Shown here one piece after another: positions 9,296-16,986 of a stretch of 35,965 bases of DNA (positions are counted from its first letter, which is position 1; each line of letters starts with the position of its first letter). Below the pieces are notes generated by a model. It did no database searches. It saw only the letters and a list, made by a program, of their open reading frames with translations, and had not been told where the DNA came from. A program made the position numbers and the translations under genes. Location: NCBI GenBank assembly GCA_029266035.1, contig JAJUFH010000030.1, forward strand, positions 1-35,965, written 5' to 3'. The stretch is from Sinomicrobium sp. Its GTDB lineage: Bacteria; Bacteroidota; Bacteroidia; Flavobacteriales; Flavobacteriaceae.

Positions 9296-9700
9296 ATGAA
9301 ACTTGACAAATCTTTTATGCTCGATCGTATCAAGACGCACTATCGATTCAAGAGAGATATCGATTTAGCGAGGCATTTGGGCATAAAACCACAGGTGCTG
9401 TCCAACTGGCGAAAAAGAAATTCTTTCGACGCCCAACTGTTGTACACAAAATGTGATGAAATAAATCCATCCTGGTTACTCACCGGGGATGAGCCTATGT
9501 TGTTATCAGAACTGCAAAGCATACACAGTATACAAGAAGAAAGTGGCACCTACTTCTTACAGGAAAAAATCAGCGCTATGGAACATCAAATCAATGCCTT
9601 ACGAGAAACAAATGCAGCTCTTAAAGAAGCCAATGCCGCATTTAGGGAAACCATTGATTTTCTAAAAAAACGGATCTCAGATTTGGAGACAAAAAGCTAG
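9296..9700 (+). CDS. CI-repressor-like HTH protein with C-terminal coiled coil
   Basis: A 134-residue protein. Residues 5-70 form a phage CI/Bac_CI-type helix-turn-helix: DLARHLGIKPQVLSNWRKRN is the recognition unit, and INPSWLLTGDEPM is the typical end of that domain. Residues 85-132 form a heptad-rich coiled coil (repeats of ALRETNAALKEANAAFRET), probably for dimerisation. There is no LexA/CI peptidase domain, so a cleavage-type SOS response is unlikely. No phage genes surround it, so this is probably a chromosomal regulator of a type common in Flavobacteriia. Its position opposite an orphan ECF sigma gene suggests, without proving, a regulatory link. Confidence 0.8.
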   Translation: MKLDKSFMLDRIKTHYRFKRDIDLARHLGIKPQVLSNWRKRNSFDAQLLYTKCDEINPSWLLTGDEPMLLSELQSIHSIQEESGTYFLQEKISAMEHQINALRETNAALKEANAAFRETIDFLKKRISDLETKS

Positions 9701-9784
9701 TGAAAGTAACGCGCAAATACGAGCATCACTTTCTCAGAACTGTCGAGATCTGAAATGTCTTCAAATTACCAGCTATGGTACAAC

Positions 9785-10927
9785 TCACCCTTTTAATATC
9801 CCTCTTGAAATAACAATTTTCTGTATTTCGGAAGTACCTTCATAGATTTGAGTAATTTTGGCATCTCGCATAAGGCGTTCTACATGATAGTCTTTCACAT
9901 ATCCGTTCCCTCCGTGAATTTGCACAGCTTCGACGGTAACATTCATAGCCGTCTGTGAGGCGTAAAGTTTGGCCATGGCGCCAGAGAGATCGTAATTATT
10001 TCCCTGATCTTTGTCCCACGCCGCTTTAAGCACCAGATGCCTTGCCGCCTCTATCTGTGTATGCATATCGGCCAGCTTAAAGGCTATGGCCTGATGGTTA
10101 CAGATTTCCGTACCGAAAGCCTTTCGTTCTTTTGAGTATTTCAACGCCAGTTCGTAAGCGCCAGAAGCAATGCCCAAGGCTTGACTCGCAATACCTATCC
10201 GTCCTCCAGAAAGCGTTTTCATAGCAAAGTTAAAGCCAAATCCGTCCTCGCCGATACGATTTTCTTTAGGCACTTTTACGTCATTGAATATTAGAGAGTG
10301 TGTATCGCTACCTCGTATACCGAGTTTATTTTCTTTGGGACCAATCTCAAATCCCTCCATTCCCTTTTCTACGATAAAAGCATTGATCCCACGGTGTTTT
10401 TTTTCGGGATGAGTTTGAGCGATAACCAAGTAAACACTGGCAGTACCTCCATTGGTAATCCAGTTTTTAGTTCCGTTCAACACATAGTGGTCGCCCTGTT
10501 CTACAGCAGTCGTTTTTTGTGAAGTTGCATCGCTTCCCGCTTCGGGTTCTGACAGACAGAAAGCTCCGATAATCTCACCAGTAGCAAGCCTAGTCAGATA
10601 TTTCCTTTTTTGCTCTTCAGTACCAAAATTCTCCAATCCCCAACACACCAATGAGTTGTTGACACTCATCACCACCGAAGCCGAGGCATCTACTTTAGAT
10701 ATCTCTTCCATCGCAAGGGCGTACGATACCGTATCTAAGCCACTCCCTCCGTAATCAGGTGAAACCATCATTCCCAGAAAACCCAGACTGCCCATAGCAC
10801 GTATCTGCTCGGTAGGAAAAAGTTGTTTTTCATCTCTTTCAACAACTCCGGGAAGCAGTTCGTTACGGGCAAAATCCCTAGCCGCATCACGGATCATAAG
10901 CTGTTCTTCGCTAAGTGTGAAATCCAT
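9785..10927 (-). CDS. Acyl-CoA dehydrogenase (short/branched-chain type)
   Basis: A 380-residue FAD flavoprotein that oxidises acyl-CoA to trans-2-enoyl-CoA and passes electrons to ETF. It begins MDFTLSEEQLMIRDAARDFA, the classic family N-terminus, which fixes the start at 10927 rather than 10975. GAFCLSEPEAGSD and NGTKNWITNGG are the two family signatures. The catalytic base is Glu363 in QIYEGTSEIQ, in the position used by short-chain/butyryl-CoA dehydrogenases. Length is normal. It is divergent from a Glu/Leu-type amino acid dehydrogenase, which fits branched-chain amino acid or fatty acid catabolism. The leader contains a marked hairpin (10970-11007). Confidence 0.94.
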   Translation of the reverse strand: MDFTLSEEQLMIRDAARDFARNELLPGVVERDEKQLFPTEQIRAMGSLGFLGMMVSPDYGGSGLDTVSYALAMEEISKVDASASVVMSVNNSLVCWGLENFGTEEQKRKYLTRLATGEIIGAFCLSEPEAGSDATSQKTTAVEQGDHYVLNGTKNWITNGGTASVYLVIAQTHPEKKHRGINAFIVEKGMEGFEIGPKENKLGIRGSDTHSLIFNDVKVPKENRIGEDGFGFNFAMKTLSGGRIGIASQALGIASGAYELALKYSKERKAFGTEICNHQAIAFKLADMHTQIEAARHLVLKAAWDKDQGNNYDLSGAMAKLYASQTAMNVTVEAVQIHGGNGYVKDYHVERLMRDAKITQIYEGTSEIQKIVISRGILKG

Positions 10928-10969
10928 ATTCTTCTCAATTGTTTTTGATGTGAAATAACATTGACGATT

Positions 10970-11021
10970 ATTCATTTAAAAGACCTCAATAGAGGTTCTA
11001 AATGAATTTTTATCAAAAATA
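10970..11021 (-). promoter_or_regulatory. -7 element and 5'-terminal leader hairpin of the acyl-CoA dehydrogenase gene
   Basis: On the minus strand TATTTTTG occupies 11021-11014, placing the transcript start near 11007. That is exactly the edge of an imperfect dyad: a 9-bp outer arm (10970-10978 with 10999-11007) and a GACCTC/GAGGTT inner arm around AATA. The 80-nt leader would begin with this hairpin. It may act in mRNA stability, or as an operator. Confidence 0.5.
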
Positions 11022-11174
11022 TATTTTATTTTCTAAATATAACACATTTACAGGAAGTCGTTATAAATTTTATTTTACTAATTTTAGGCCACCTATAAAA
11101 GTAATTAGTAAAAACTCAATCGGTCAATGAACTCATCGGTTTATCGACAGTTCACTACCACCTAAACAAACAAT

Positions 11175-12401
11175 ATGAAAGAACTGCTAAAACAATATGA
11201 AAACAGAGCCCCCGAGATTGTATTCCACTGGAGAGATCAGGAAACAGAAGCCGAGGGGTGGACCGTGATCAATTCTCTTCGTGGAGGAGCATCGGGTGGA
11301 GGAACCCGAATGCGGAAAGGACTGGACATGGACGAGGTACTGTCGTTGGCCAAAACCATGGAAGTAAAATTTACCGTATCAGGACCAGCCATAGGAGGTG
11401 CAAAATCTGGAATTAATTTCGATCCTAAAGACCCTCGTAAAAGAGGAGTCTTAGAACGCTGGTACAAGTCAGTATCCCCCTTGCTCAAAAGCTATTACGG
11501 CACCGGTGGAGATCTCAATGTAGATGAAATCCACGAAGTGATTCCCATCACCGAAGACTGTGGAGTTTGGCATCCTCAAGAAGGGGTTTTTAACGGTCAT
11601 TTCAAACCCACCGAAGCCGACAAAATAAACCGGATAGGCCAACTCCGACAGGGCGTGATAAAAGTGATTGAAAACAATCGATACGCCCCAGATATTACGA
11701 AAAAATATACTGTGGCCGATATGATTACCGGTTACGGAGTGGCCGAAGCCGTACGCCATTACTACGAAATCTATGGCGGAGATGTAAAAGGAAAAAGAAC
11801 CGTAGTACAAGGATTTGGAAATGTAGGAGGTGCTGCCGCATTTTTCCTAGCTCAAATGGGAGCTACTGTAGTAGGGATTATGGATGTTTCTGGAGGCGTT
11901 ATTCAGCAAGAAGGCTTTTCTTTCGAAGAAATCAAAGCACTTTTTCTCAACAAAAAAGGCAATGCACTGGTTCACGACAAGCTGCTCTCCTTCGATGAAG
12001 TGAATAAAAAAATATGGGATCTCAAAGCAGAGGTATTCGCACCCTGTGCCGCTTCGCGACTAATCACCAAAGAACAGATTACCCGACTGATGGATCAAGG
12101 ACTGGAAGTAGTATCTTGCGGTGCTAACGTACCTTTTGCCGACAGAGAAATCTTCTTTGGTCCCATTATGGAATACACTGATAAACGACTAAGCCTTATT
12201 CCTGATTTTATATCAAATTGTGGTATGGCTAGGGTATTTGCTTACTTTATGGAAGGCCGAGTGAGTATGGACGACGAAGCCATCTTCGGAGATGTTTCCA
12301 ATACCGTAAAGAAAGCACTGACTACCACCCATGCCCAAAGTTCGCTAAAAACCGGAATCAGTAGTACAGCCTACGAAATAGCCTTAAAACAGTTGGTGTA
12401 A
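11175..12401 (+). CDS. Glu/Leu/Phe/Val dehydrogenase family protein (leucine/glutamate dehydrogenase-like)
   Basis: A 408-residue NAD(P)-dependent amino acid dehydrogenase for reversible oxidative deamination. The N-terminal catalytic domain has Lys65 (MEVKF) and catalytic Lys77 (GPAIGGAKSGI), with the acidic residue Asp113 in GTGGDLNVDE. The Rossmann domain starts near residue 205 (VVQGFGNVGG). The substrate cannot be settled: length (408) is between LeuDH (about 365) and GDH (about 420-450), and the glycine-rich loop differs from standard LeuDH. Its divergent neighbour is an acyl-CoA dehydrogenase, favouring a catabolic role with branched-chain amino acids. No gene overlaps, and it is probably monocistronic. 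Confidence 0.85.
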   Translation: MKELLKQYENRAPEIVFHWRDQETEAEGWTVINSLRGGASGGGTRMRKGLDMDEVLSLAKTMEVKFTVSGPAIGGAKSGINFDPKDPRKRGVLERWYKSVSPLLKSYYGTGGDLNVDEIHEVIPITEDCGVWHPQEGVFNGHFKPTEADKINRIGQLRQGVIKVIENNRYAPDITKKYTVADMITGYGVAEAVRHYYEIYGGDVKGKRTVVQGFGNVGGAAAFFLAQMGATVVGIMDVSGGVIQQEGFSFEEIKALFLNKKGNALVHDKLLSFDEVNKKIWDLKAEVFAPCAASRLITKEQITRLMDQGLEVVSCGANVPFADREIFFGPIMEYTDKRLSLIPDFISNCGMARVFAYFMEGRVSMDDEAIFGDVSNTVKKALTTTHAQSSLKTGISSTAYEIALKQLV

Positions 12402-12451
12402 AACAAGCCAATTTTATAGCGCAATTACCGATTTGGTCGAAATGTCGTTTT

Positions 12452-12485
12452 TTGCTCGACCTCTTCTTCTTTTTATTTATATTTG
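12452..12485 (+). promoter_or_regulatory. Promoter of the exbB-exbD-tonB-folC cluster
   Basis: TTG at 12452-12454, a 23-bp spacer, then TATATTTG at 12478-12485, a full consensus match. It predicts a leader of about 90 nt before exbB. A weak GGTCGA/TCGACC hairpin at 12435-12462 overlaps the -33 region and may terminate the preceding gene. Confidence 0.55.
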
Positions 12486-12582
12486 ATGCTGGCTAAATCC
12501 CTGATTTTCCATAGTGATTTAGAGAGATGCAAATATAATTTTATTGCGCTTTAGTCGTTTTACTAAAAAATAAAGATACACA

Positions 12583-13272
12583 ATGACACTATTTCAAGAC
12601 GTTGCCCAAAACCTGCCCGAAGAGGTTATTCCCGAAGAAAAAACCCTGTCTATTATCGACTTGATTATCAATGGAGGTACTGCCAGTGTTATCATTATCT
12701 TGATTCTATTCGTGCTTCTTTTTGTAGCACTTTACATTTACTTCGAGCGGATATTTGCCATTAAGGCAGCTTCGAAAGTAGATGGAAATTTTATGAATCA
12801 AATACGAGATCATGTGAGTAGTGGAAAACTGGAGGCAGGAAAAGAGCTCTGTGCACAAACGGATGCCCCGGTAGCACGACTCATAGAAAAGGGAATATCC
12901 CGTATAGGAAAACCACTGGAAGACATCAATAAGGCCGTAGAAAACGCCGGGACTCTAGAGGTGTATAAACTGGAAAAAAATGTGAGCATACTCGCCACTG
13001 TGGCAGGAGCTGCTCCTATGTTAGGATTTCTCGGAACTGTAGTAGGTATGATTATTGCCTTTCACGAAATGGCAAGCAAAGGAGGACAGGCTGAAATAGG
13101 TTCATTGGCATCCGGGATATATACCGCCATGACCACAACGGTGGCCGGGCTAATCGTAGGTATTATTGCCTATATAGGATACAATCACCTAGTGGTACGT
13201 ACCGATAAGGTGGTACACCAAATGGAAGCTAATGCCGTAGAGTTTATGGATTTGCTCGACGAACCGGCCTGA
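12583..13272 (+). CDS. exbB: MotA/TolQ/ExbB proton channel family protein
   Basis: A 229-residue inner-membrane protein, the channel subunit that converts proton-motive force into TonB movement. Three membrane segments are visible: about residues 34-55, 133-155 and 175-197, the last two in the conserved MotA_ExbB domain (GAAPMLGFLGTVVGMI and TAMTTTVAGLIVGI). A long cytoplasmic loop separates TM1 and TM2, as expected. ExbD and TonB follow in order, identifying an Exb-type motor; TolQ is the alternative name. Outer-membrane receptors such as the one at 33079 would depend on such a motor. The 194-bp gap before exbD is unusually large. Confidence 0.92.
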   Translation: MTLFQDVAQNLPEEVIPEEKTLSIIDLIINGGTASVIIILILFVLLFVALYIYFERIFAIKAASKVDGNFMNQIRDHVSSGKLEAGKELCAQTDAPVARLIEKGISRIGKPLEDINKAVENAGTLEVYKLEKNVSILATVAGAAPMLGFLGTVVGMIIAFHEMASKGGQAEIGSLASGIYTAMTTTVAGLIVGIIAYIGYNHLVVRTDKVVHQMEANAVEFMDLLDEPA

Positions 13273-13466
13273 TAATGGGAACGCGTTTTCATCATTGCAA
13301 ATCTCATTATTCCAACAGTTGGAAGAATTTCTTTTTTCACCTGTACTGTTGAAGTTCCTTGGGGTGCTGTGCTAGTGGGGATTCTTCAGCAGCTGTCGGC
13401 GACGGAGACCAGACTGCACTGTGAACAACAGTGCATATTGTAAATATTTGACTTAAATTTATTGAT
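13273..13466. other. Gap between exbB and exbD with a palindrome
   Basis: No ORF of note. A weak hairpin (13310-13315 with 13319-13324) followed by a T-run may be a partial terminator. A dyad TGCACTGT-GAACA-ACAGTGCA spans 13415-13435. The middle (13340-13435) is more G/C-rich than other gaps in the window. No exact promoter was found. Confidence 0.5.
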
Positions 13467-13853
13467 GTGAAACTCAAAGGACGAAATAAAGTATCTGCAG
13501 AATTCAGCATGGCATCTATGACTGATATAGTATTCCTGCTCCTGATATTCTTTATGCTTACCTCCAGTACACCCAATGCATTAGACTTACTTTTGCCCAA
13601 AGCCAAAGGGAAGTCTACCAACGTGCAAAACGTTTCGGTAAGCATCAATAAAAAGCTGGAATACTTTATGGACAATCAGAAAATAAACCCGGAATTTCTG
13701 GAAACCGAGCTCAAGCGCAAATTGAAAGGACAGGATACTCCCACTATTATTCTCCGCGCAGAAGAAGGAGTCCCTATTGAAAAGGCTGTGAATGTAATGG
13801 ATATAGCCAACAGAAACAACTTTAAAGTAATATTGGCCGTAAGACCTGAATAG
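13467..13853 (+). CDS. exbD: ExbD/TolR biopolymer transport protein
   Basis: A 128-residue protein with a short cytoplasmic N-terminus, one membrane segment (about residues 17-36) and a periplasmic domain. The TM region begins MASMTDIVFLLLIFFML, carrying the essential Asp (residue 17) that takes part in proton flow in this family. TPTIILRAEEGVPIEKAVNVMD is the usual C-terminal ExbD stretch. It is followed by tonB with a 2-bp gap, so those two are surely co-translated. It partners ExbB in the pentamer-dimer motor. Confidence 0.93.
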   Translation: MKLKGRNKVSAEFSMASMTDIVFLLLIFFMLTSSTPNALDLLLPKAKGKSTNVQNVSVSINKKLEYFMDNQKINPEFLETELKRKLKGQDTPTIILRAEEGVPIEKAVNVMDIANRNNFKVILAVRPE

Positions 13854-13855
13854 CG

Positions 13856-14707
13856 ATGTCGTTACTAGATACCCGACATAAGAGAAAATCGTTTACCCTG
13901 ACTACCCTACTGCTCACGGCACTGATATTACTGCTGTTTTATATGGGGTTGAGCTATATCGATCCGCCTGAAGAAAACGGAATTACAATAAACCTGGGAT
14001 ATGCCGAGTTGGGTTCAGGAGACATTCAGCCTCCCACCCCTGTTGAAATAGCATCGAAAGAAAAAGCTGAAGAAGAAACAATTGAGGAAACAGTTTCTGA
14101 ACCGGAGGTCGTTCCTGTAAAAGAACCGGAAGAAGAAGTACTCACTAGCAATTCTGAAGAAGCTCCTGTTATAAAACCAAAAACCGAAAATGAAGTAAAG
14201 AGCGAAAAACCGGAACCCAAACCTGTAGAAAAGGAACCCGAAGAAAAACCCGACCCTCCAAAACCGGCAAAATCTACCGCGGATGCAATCTCTAAAATAC
14301 TTCAGGGGAAAAAGGAAACGGGAACGGAAAATAAAGGAGAAGGCAACGACGATCAAGCAGGCGATAAAGGCAATCCGGAAGGTGATCCCTATGCAAGCAG
14401 TTATTACGGCGATTCCGGATCGGGTACGGGAGAAGTGGGATATGGCCTTAGCGGACGATCATTGCAATCCCGAGGTAAAGTTGAGCAAGATTGTAATGAA
14501 GAAGGCAAAGTAGTAGTACGTATAGCCGTAGACCGTAACGGCAATGTAATTAATGCACAACCTGGTGTAAAAGGAACTACCAACAGCAGTCCTTGCCTAT
14601 TAGAACCGGCAAAAAGGACGGCTCTTTTATTTAAATGGGATCCCGCTCCCGATGCTCCTACAAGACAAATCGGTTATGTGGTAGTCAATTTCAGTCTCGG
14701 AAGATAG
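13856..14707 (+). CDS. tonB: TonB-like energy transducer
   Basis: A 283-residue protein with one N-terminal membrane anchor (about residues 15-34). A Glu/Pro/Lys-rich periplasmic spacer (about 60-145, many EEE, KPEPKP and EKPDPPKP runs) follows, then a Gly/Tyr/Ser-rich linker (about 165-205). The C-terminal domain (about 205-283) ends DAPTRQIGYVVVNFSLGR, typical of TonB domains in Bacteroidota. It carries energy from ExbB-ExbD to outer-membrane receptors. It starts 2 bp after the exbD stop. The C-terminal CNEEGKVVVRIAVDRNGNV matches the usual TonB beta-hairpin entry. Confidence 0.9.
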   Translation: MSLLDTRHKRKSFTLTTLLLTALILLLFYMGLSYIDPPEENGITINLGYAELGSGDIQPPTPVEIASKEKAEEETIEETVSEPEVVPVKEPEEEVLTSNSEEAPVIKPKTENEVKSEKPEPKPVEKEPEEKPDPPKPAKSTADAISKILQGKKETGTENKGEGNDDQAGDKGNPEGDPYASSYYGDSGSGTGEVGYGLSGRSLQSRGKVEQDCNEEGKVVVRIAVDRNGNVINAQPGVKGTTNSSPCLLEPAKRTALLFKWDPAPDAPTRQIGYVVVNFSLGR

Positions 14708-14751
14708 CATAAAAGTAATTTATCAACACGATAACACCTTCATCAAACCAG

Positions 14752-15963
14752 ATGACTTATCAAGAAACACTGCAGTGGATGTTCGACCAACTTCCCGCAT
14801 ATCAGCAGCAGGGAGCTTCAGCCCTGAAGCACAAATTAGACAATATTCTCAAATTCTGTAACCATCTCGGAAACCCGGAAAAACAGTTGCGCACAATCCA
14901 TGTCGCAGGAACAAATGGGAAGGGATCTGTAAGTCATATGATTGCCTCCATACTACAAGAGGCAGGCTATAAAACCGGATTGTACACCTCCCCTCATCTC
15001 AAAGATTTTCGCGAGCGGATAAAGATAGGAGGACTAGAGGTTCCGGAAGATTTTGTCGTGAGGTTTATAGCCGACAACAAAGCTTTTCTAGAGGCACACC
15101 AACTCTCCTTCTTTGAAATGACCGTAGGTATGGCCTTCGATTTTTTTGTCAGCCAACACACAGATATCGCTGTGATAGAAGTAGGTTTGGGGGGTCGCTT
15201 AGATTCTACTAATATCATCACACCAGAGGTGTCCGTAATAACAAATATAGGCTACGACCACACTGATATTCTCGGTCATACCTTAGCCGAGATAGCTTTC
15301 GAAAAATCAGGCATCATAAAACCAGGTGTGCCTGTAGTAATCAGTGAATACCAACCGGAAACGCTCCCCGTATTCGAGCAGGTGGCTAAATCGTGTAACT
15401 CCCCTCTTCTGCTCGCCGAAAAACTATGTGATAAAAATTTAATAAGCGACCTCAAAGGAATCTATCAAAAGAGAAATATTTGCGCCGCCATCACCGCGGC
15501 TTCGCAGCTTAAGCACTTTACAATAAGTCGGGAAAACATCAAATCCGGACTGGCTAATGTAGTAAAAAACACCGGTCTTAAAGGTCGTTGGCAGCAGTTA
15601 AAAGCACATCCCAAAGTCATTTGCGATACCGCTCACAATGCCGAAGGACTAAAACTGGTTATGCAGCAGTTACGGGAAGAAAGTTACGTGCACTTACGCA
15701 TCGTATTCGGAGTAGTAAAAGAGAAAAAACTGGAAGACATCCTTCCTCTACTACCAAAAAAAGCCACCTATTATTTCACAGCTCCAGAAATCGCCAGGGC
15801 ACTACCGGCAGCCACGCTCCACAAACGCGCCTCGGAGTACGAATTAAAAGGATCGATTTACAACACTGTAAGTCAGGCTTATAAAAGCGCACTTTCAGAA
15901 GCCGACAAAAACGACCTCATATACATAGGCGGCAGCACCTTTGTGGTAGCCGAAGTACTGTAA
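14752..15963 (+). CDS. folC: Bifunctional folylpolyglutamate synthase/dihydrofolate synthase
   Basis: A 403-residue Mur-ligase-fold enzyme that adds glutamate to dihydropteroate and to folates using ATP. The P-loop GTNGKGS is at residues 53-59. YTSPHL follows, then the metal-site region AVIEVGLGGRLDSTN, and ICDTAHNAEG marks the C-terminal domain. Length is normal (E. coli 422). It lies 44 bp after tonB with no terminator between, so it is probably read through from the exb promoter. The order exbD-tonB-folC is one I believe recurs in Flavobacteriia. folA lies 1 kb further on, a second folate gene nearby. Confidence 0.96.
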   Translation: MTYQETLQWMFDQLPAYQQQGASALKHKLDNILKFCNHLGNPEKQLRTIHVAGTNGKGSVSHMIASILQEAGYKTGLYTSPHLKDFRERIKIGGLEVPEDFVVRFIADNKAFLEAHQLSFFEMTVGMAFDFFVSQHTDIAVIEVGLGGRLDSTNIITPEVSVITNIGYDHTDILGHTLAEIAFEKSGIIKPGVPVVISEYQPETLPVFEQVAKSCNSPLLLAEKLCDKNLISDLKGIYQKRNICAAITAASQLKHFTISRENIKSGLANVVKNTGLKGRWQQLKAHPKVICDTAHNAEGLKLVMQQLREESYVHLRIVFGVVKEKKLEDILPLLPKKATYYFTAPEIARALPAATLHKRASEYELKGSIYNTVSQAYKSALSEADKNDLIYIGGSTFVVAEVL

Positions 15964-15995
15964 TTTTGTAGGTTGTAAAAATGTGCAAATATTTT

Positions 15996-16025
15996 TTGCA
16001 TCTGTGGAAAACAATTGTATTTTTG
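15996..16025 (+). promoter_or_regulatory. Perfect promoter of the tRNA-Val pair
   Basis: TTG at 15996-15998, exactly 19 bp, then TATTTTTG at 16018-16025. This is an ideal Bacteroidota housekeeping promoter, with the transcript start expected near 16031. Confidence 0.8.
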
Positions 16026-16030
16026 CATCC

Positions 16031-16087
16031 GCTATTGAGAACAAGCCCGGTTATCCCGGGACAACAATAGCAAAAGTTCTTTAAAAT
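16031..16087 (+). promoter_or_regulatory. tRNA operon leader: two-tier hairpin and boxA-like element
   Basis: GCTATTG (16031-16037) pairs with CAATAGC (16065-16071), and inside it CCCGG (16046-16050, shifted by one) pairs with CCGGG (16056-16060). GTTCTTTAAAAT at 16076-16087 resembles the boxA antitermination element of stable-RNA leaders. The arrangement resembles an rRNA-type leader placed before tRNA genes. Confidence 0.5.
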
Positions 16088-16129
16088 CTGTAAGTTCTCT
16101 TGCAGTATTATATTCAAATAATCATTTTT

Positions 16130-16204
16130 GGGCTCTTAGCTCAGCTGGTTCAGAGCACCTGCCTTACAAGCAGGGGGTCACTGGTTCGAATCCAGTAGGG
16201 CCCA
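16130..16204 (+). tRNA. tRNA-Val(TAC), copy 1
   Basis: A full cloverleaf of 75 nt. The acceptor stem GGGCTCT pairs with AGGGCCC (one T-G), and the anticodon TAC is at 16165-16167 in loop CTTACAA. The T arm has GGTTCGAATCC. The discriminator is A, and CCA is not encoded. It is identical to copy 2. Confidence 0.97.
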
Positions 16205-16248
16205 CAGGAAAACTATTGGTTTTTTGGTGTACACAAAAAAATGATTAA

Positions 16249-16323
16249 GGGCTCTTAGCTCAGCTGGTTCAGAGCACCTGCCTTACAAGCAGGGGGTCAC
16301 TGGTTCGAATCCAGTAGGGCCCA
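16249..16323 (+). tRNA. tRNA-Val(TAC), copy 2
   Basis: Identical over 75 nt to the copy starting at 16130, with a repeat period of 119 bp and a 44-bp spacer. The anticodon TAC is at 16284-16286. CCA is not encoded. It is probably processed from the same transcript as copy 1. Confidence 0.97.
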
Positions 16324-16331
16324 CACATTTT

Positions 16332-16361
16332 AAGCCTCCTTTTTAGGGAGGCTTTTTTTTT
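16332..16361 (+). terminator. Terminator of the tRNA-Val transcript
   Basis: AAGCCTCC (16332-16339) pairs with GGAGGCTT (16347-16354), with nine T to 16361. It lies 9 nt after the second tRNA. Confidence 0.88.
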
Positions 16362-16408
16362 GACCTGGATATTATTACAATCAATTACTGTCCGAAGTTC
16401 ATTTCTTT

Positions 16409-16456
16409 AAATCCAATAAGGCCTACAAAAAAACCATTGGTTCTCTGGTGCACACA
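16409..16456 (+). pseudogene. Fossil of a third tRNA-Val unit (tRNA 3' end plus spacer)
   Basis: Bases 16410-16456 align without gaps to 16189-16235, the T-arm/acceptor 3' end of tRNA copy 1 and its following spacer. I count 38 of 47 identical, and all nine differences are transitions. The 5' three quarters of the tRNA are absent; the terminator sits there instead. The fragment cannot fold as a tRNA. Confidence 0.7.
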
Positions 16457-16573
16457 CCTATTACCTAAAGGACGACACACTCCCCTCCAGAAAAATAGCT
16501 GCTATATTTCTAAAAAGTACGGTATACCTCTCCTTATATTTATCCGGGAAGAATAACAACTAAAAAAAATCCG

Positions 16574-16581
16574 TATTTTTG
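16574..16581 (+). promoter_or_regulatory. -7 element for the 2TM protein and folA
   Basis: TATTTTTG lies 17 bp before the start codon of the 2TM gene; no TTG is found at the -33 distance. The transcript would have a leader of about 10 nt. Confidence 0.45.
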
Positions 16582-16598
16582 TTTTAAAGCCATAAGTC

Positions 16599-16982
16599 AT
16601 GCTCTTTAAAAAGAAGAAGACCATAAAAGTAGACGACGAGCAGTACGAGCTACTAAAAAATGCCGAGACCCGTATCCGTCAGAAAAAAAGACTGTACAAC
16701 CATTTCGTGTTCTTTCTCATCGGTAGTGCTTTCATGGTAGTAGCTAACAAGGTACTCCATTACGGCGAACCGTACGACTGGTTTGTATGGGCTATTTCAG
16801 CTTGGACTTTTATCTTCGTCATCCATTGCTTTAACGTCTTTATCACTCATCGTTTTATGGGTAAAGAATGGGAAAAACAACAGCGAGAAAAACTGCTGCG
16901 TAAACAAAAAGAAAAAATTGCCCGTTTAGAACGTGACATAGAACAGGAATTTCTCAACTCCACCCCCGACAAAACTTCGTAA
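16599..16982 (+). CDS. 2TM domain-containing membrane protein
   Basis: A 127-residue protein of the 2TM family. It has a basic N-terminus with MLFKKKKTIKVDDEQYELLKNAE, two membrane segments (about residues 34-52 and 63-82) joined by the short loop HYGEPYDW, and a charged coiled-coil tail (about 85-120, KEWEKQQREKLLRKQKEK). The function of the family is unknown. It stands 4 bp before folA and is probably co-transcribed. In related genomes, as I recall, such genes lie between thyA and folA; thyA is absent here. Confidence 0.83.
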   Translation: MLFKKKKTIKVDDEQYELLKNAETRIRQKKRLYNHFVFFLIGSAFMVVANKVLHYGEPYDWFVWAISAWTFIFVIHCFNVFITHRFMGKEWEKQQREKLLRKQKEKIARLERDIEQEFLNSTPDKTS

Positions 16983-16986
16983 GCTT

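Noticed and set aside
9296-9700. Prophage, suggested by the CI-like repressor
   Set aside because: No other phage gene, no att repeats, and no peptidase domain; such HTH proteins are common chromosomal regulators.
12530-12537. Minus-strand TATATTTG in the exbB leader
   Set aside because: It points toward the end of the amino acid dehydrogenase gene with no gene to drive and no -33 element.
14283-14513. 76-codon plus-strand ORF inside tonB
   Set aside because: A shadow frame of the Lys/Glu-rich TonB spacer.
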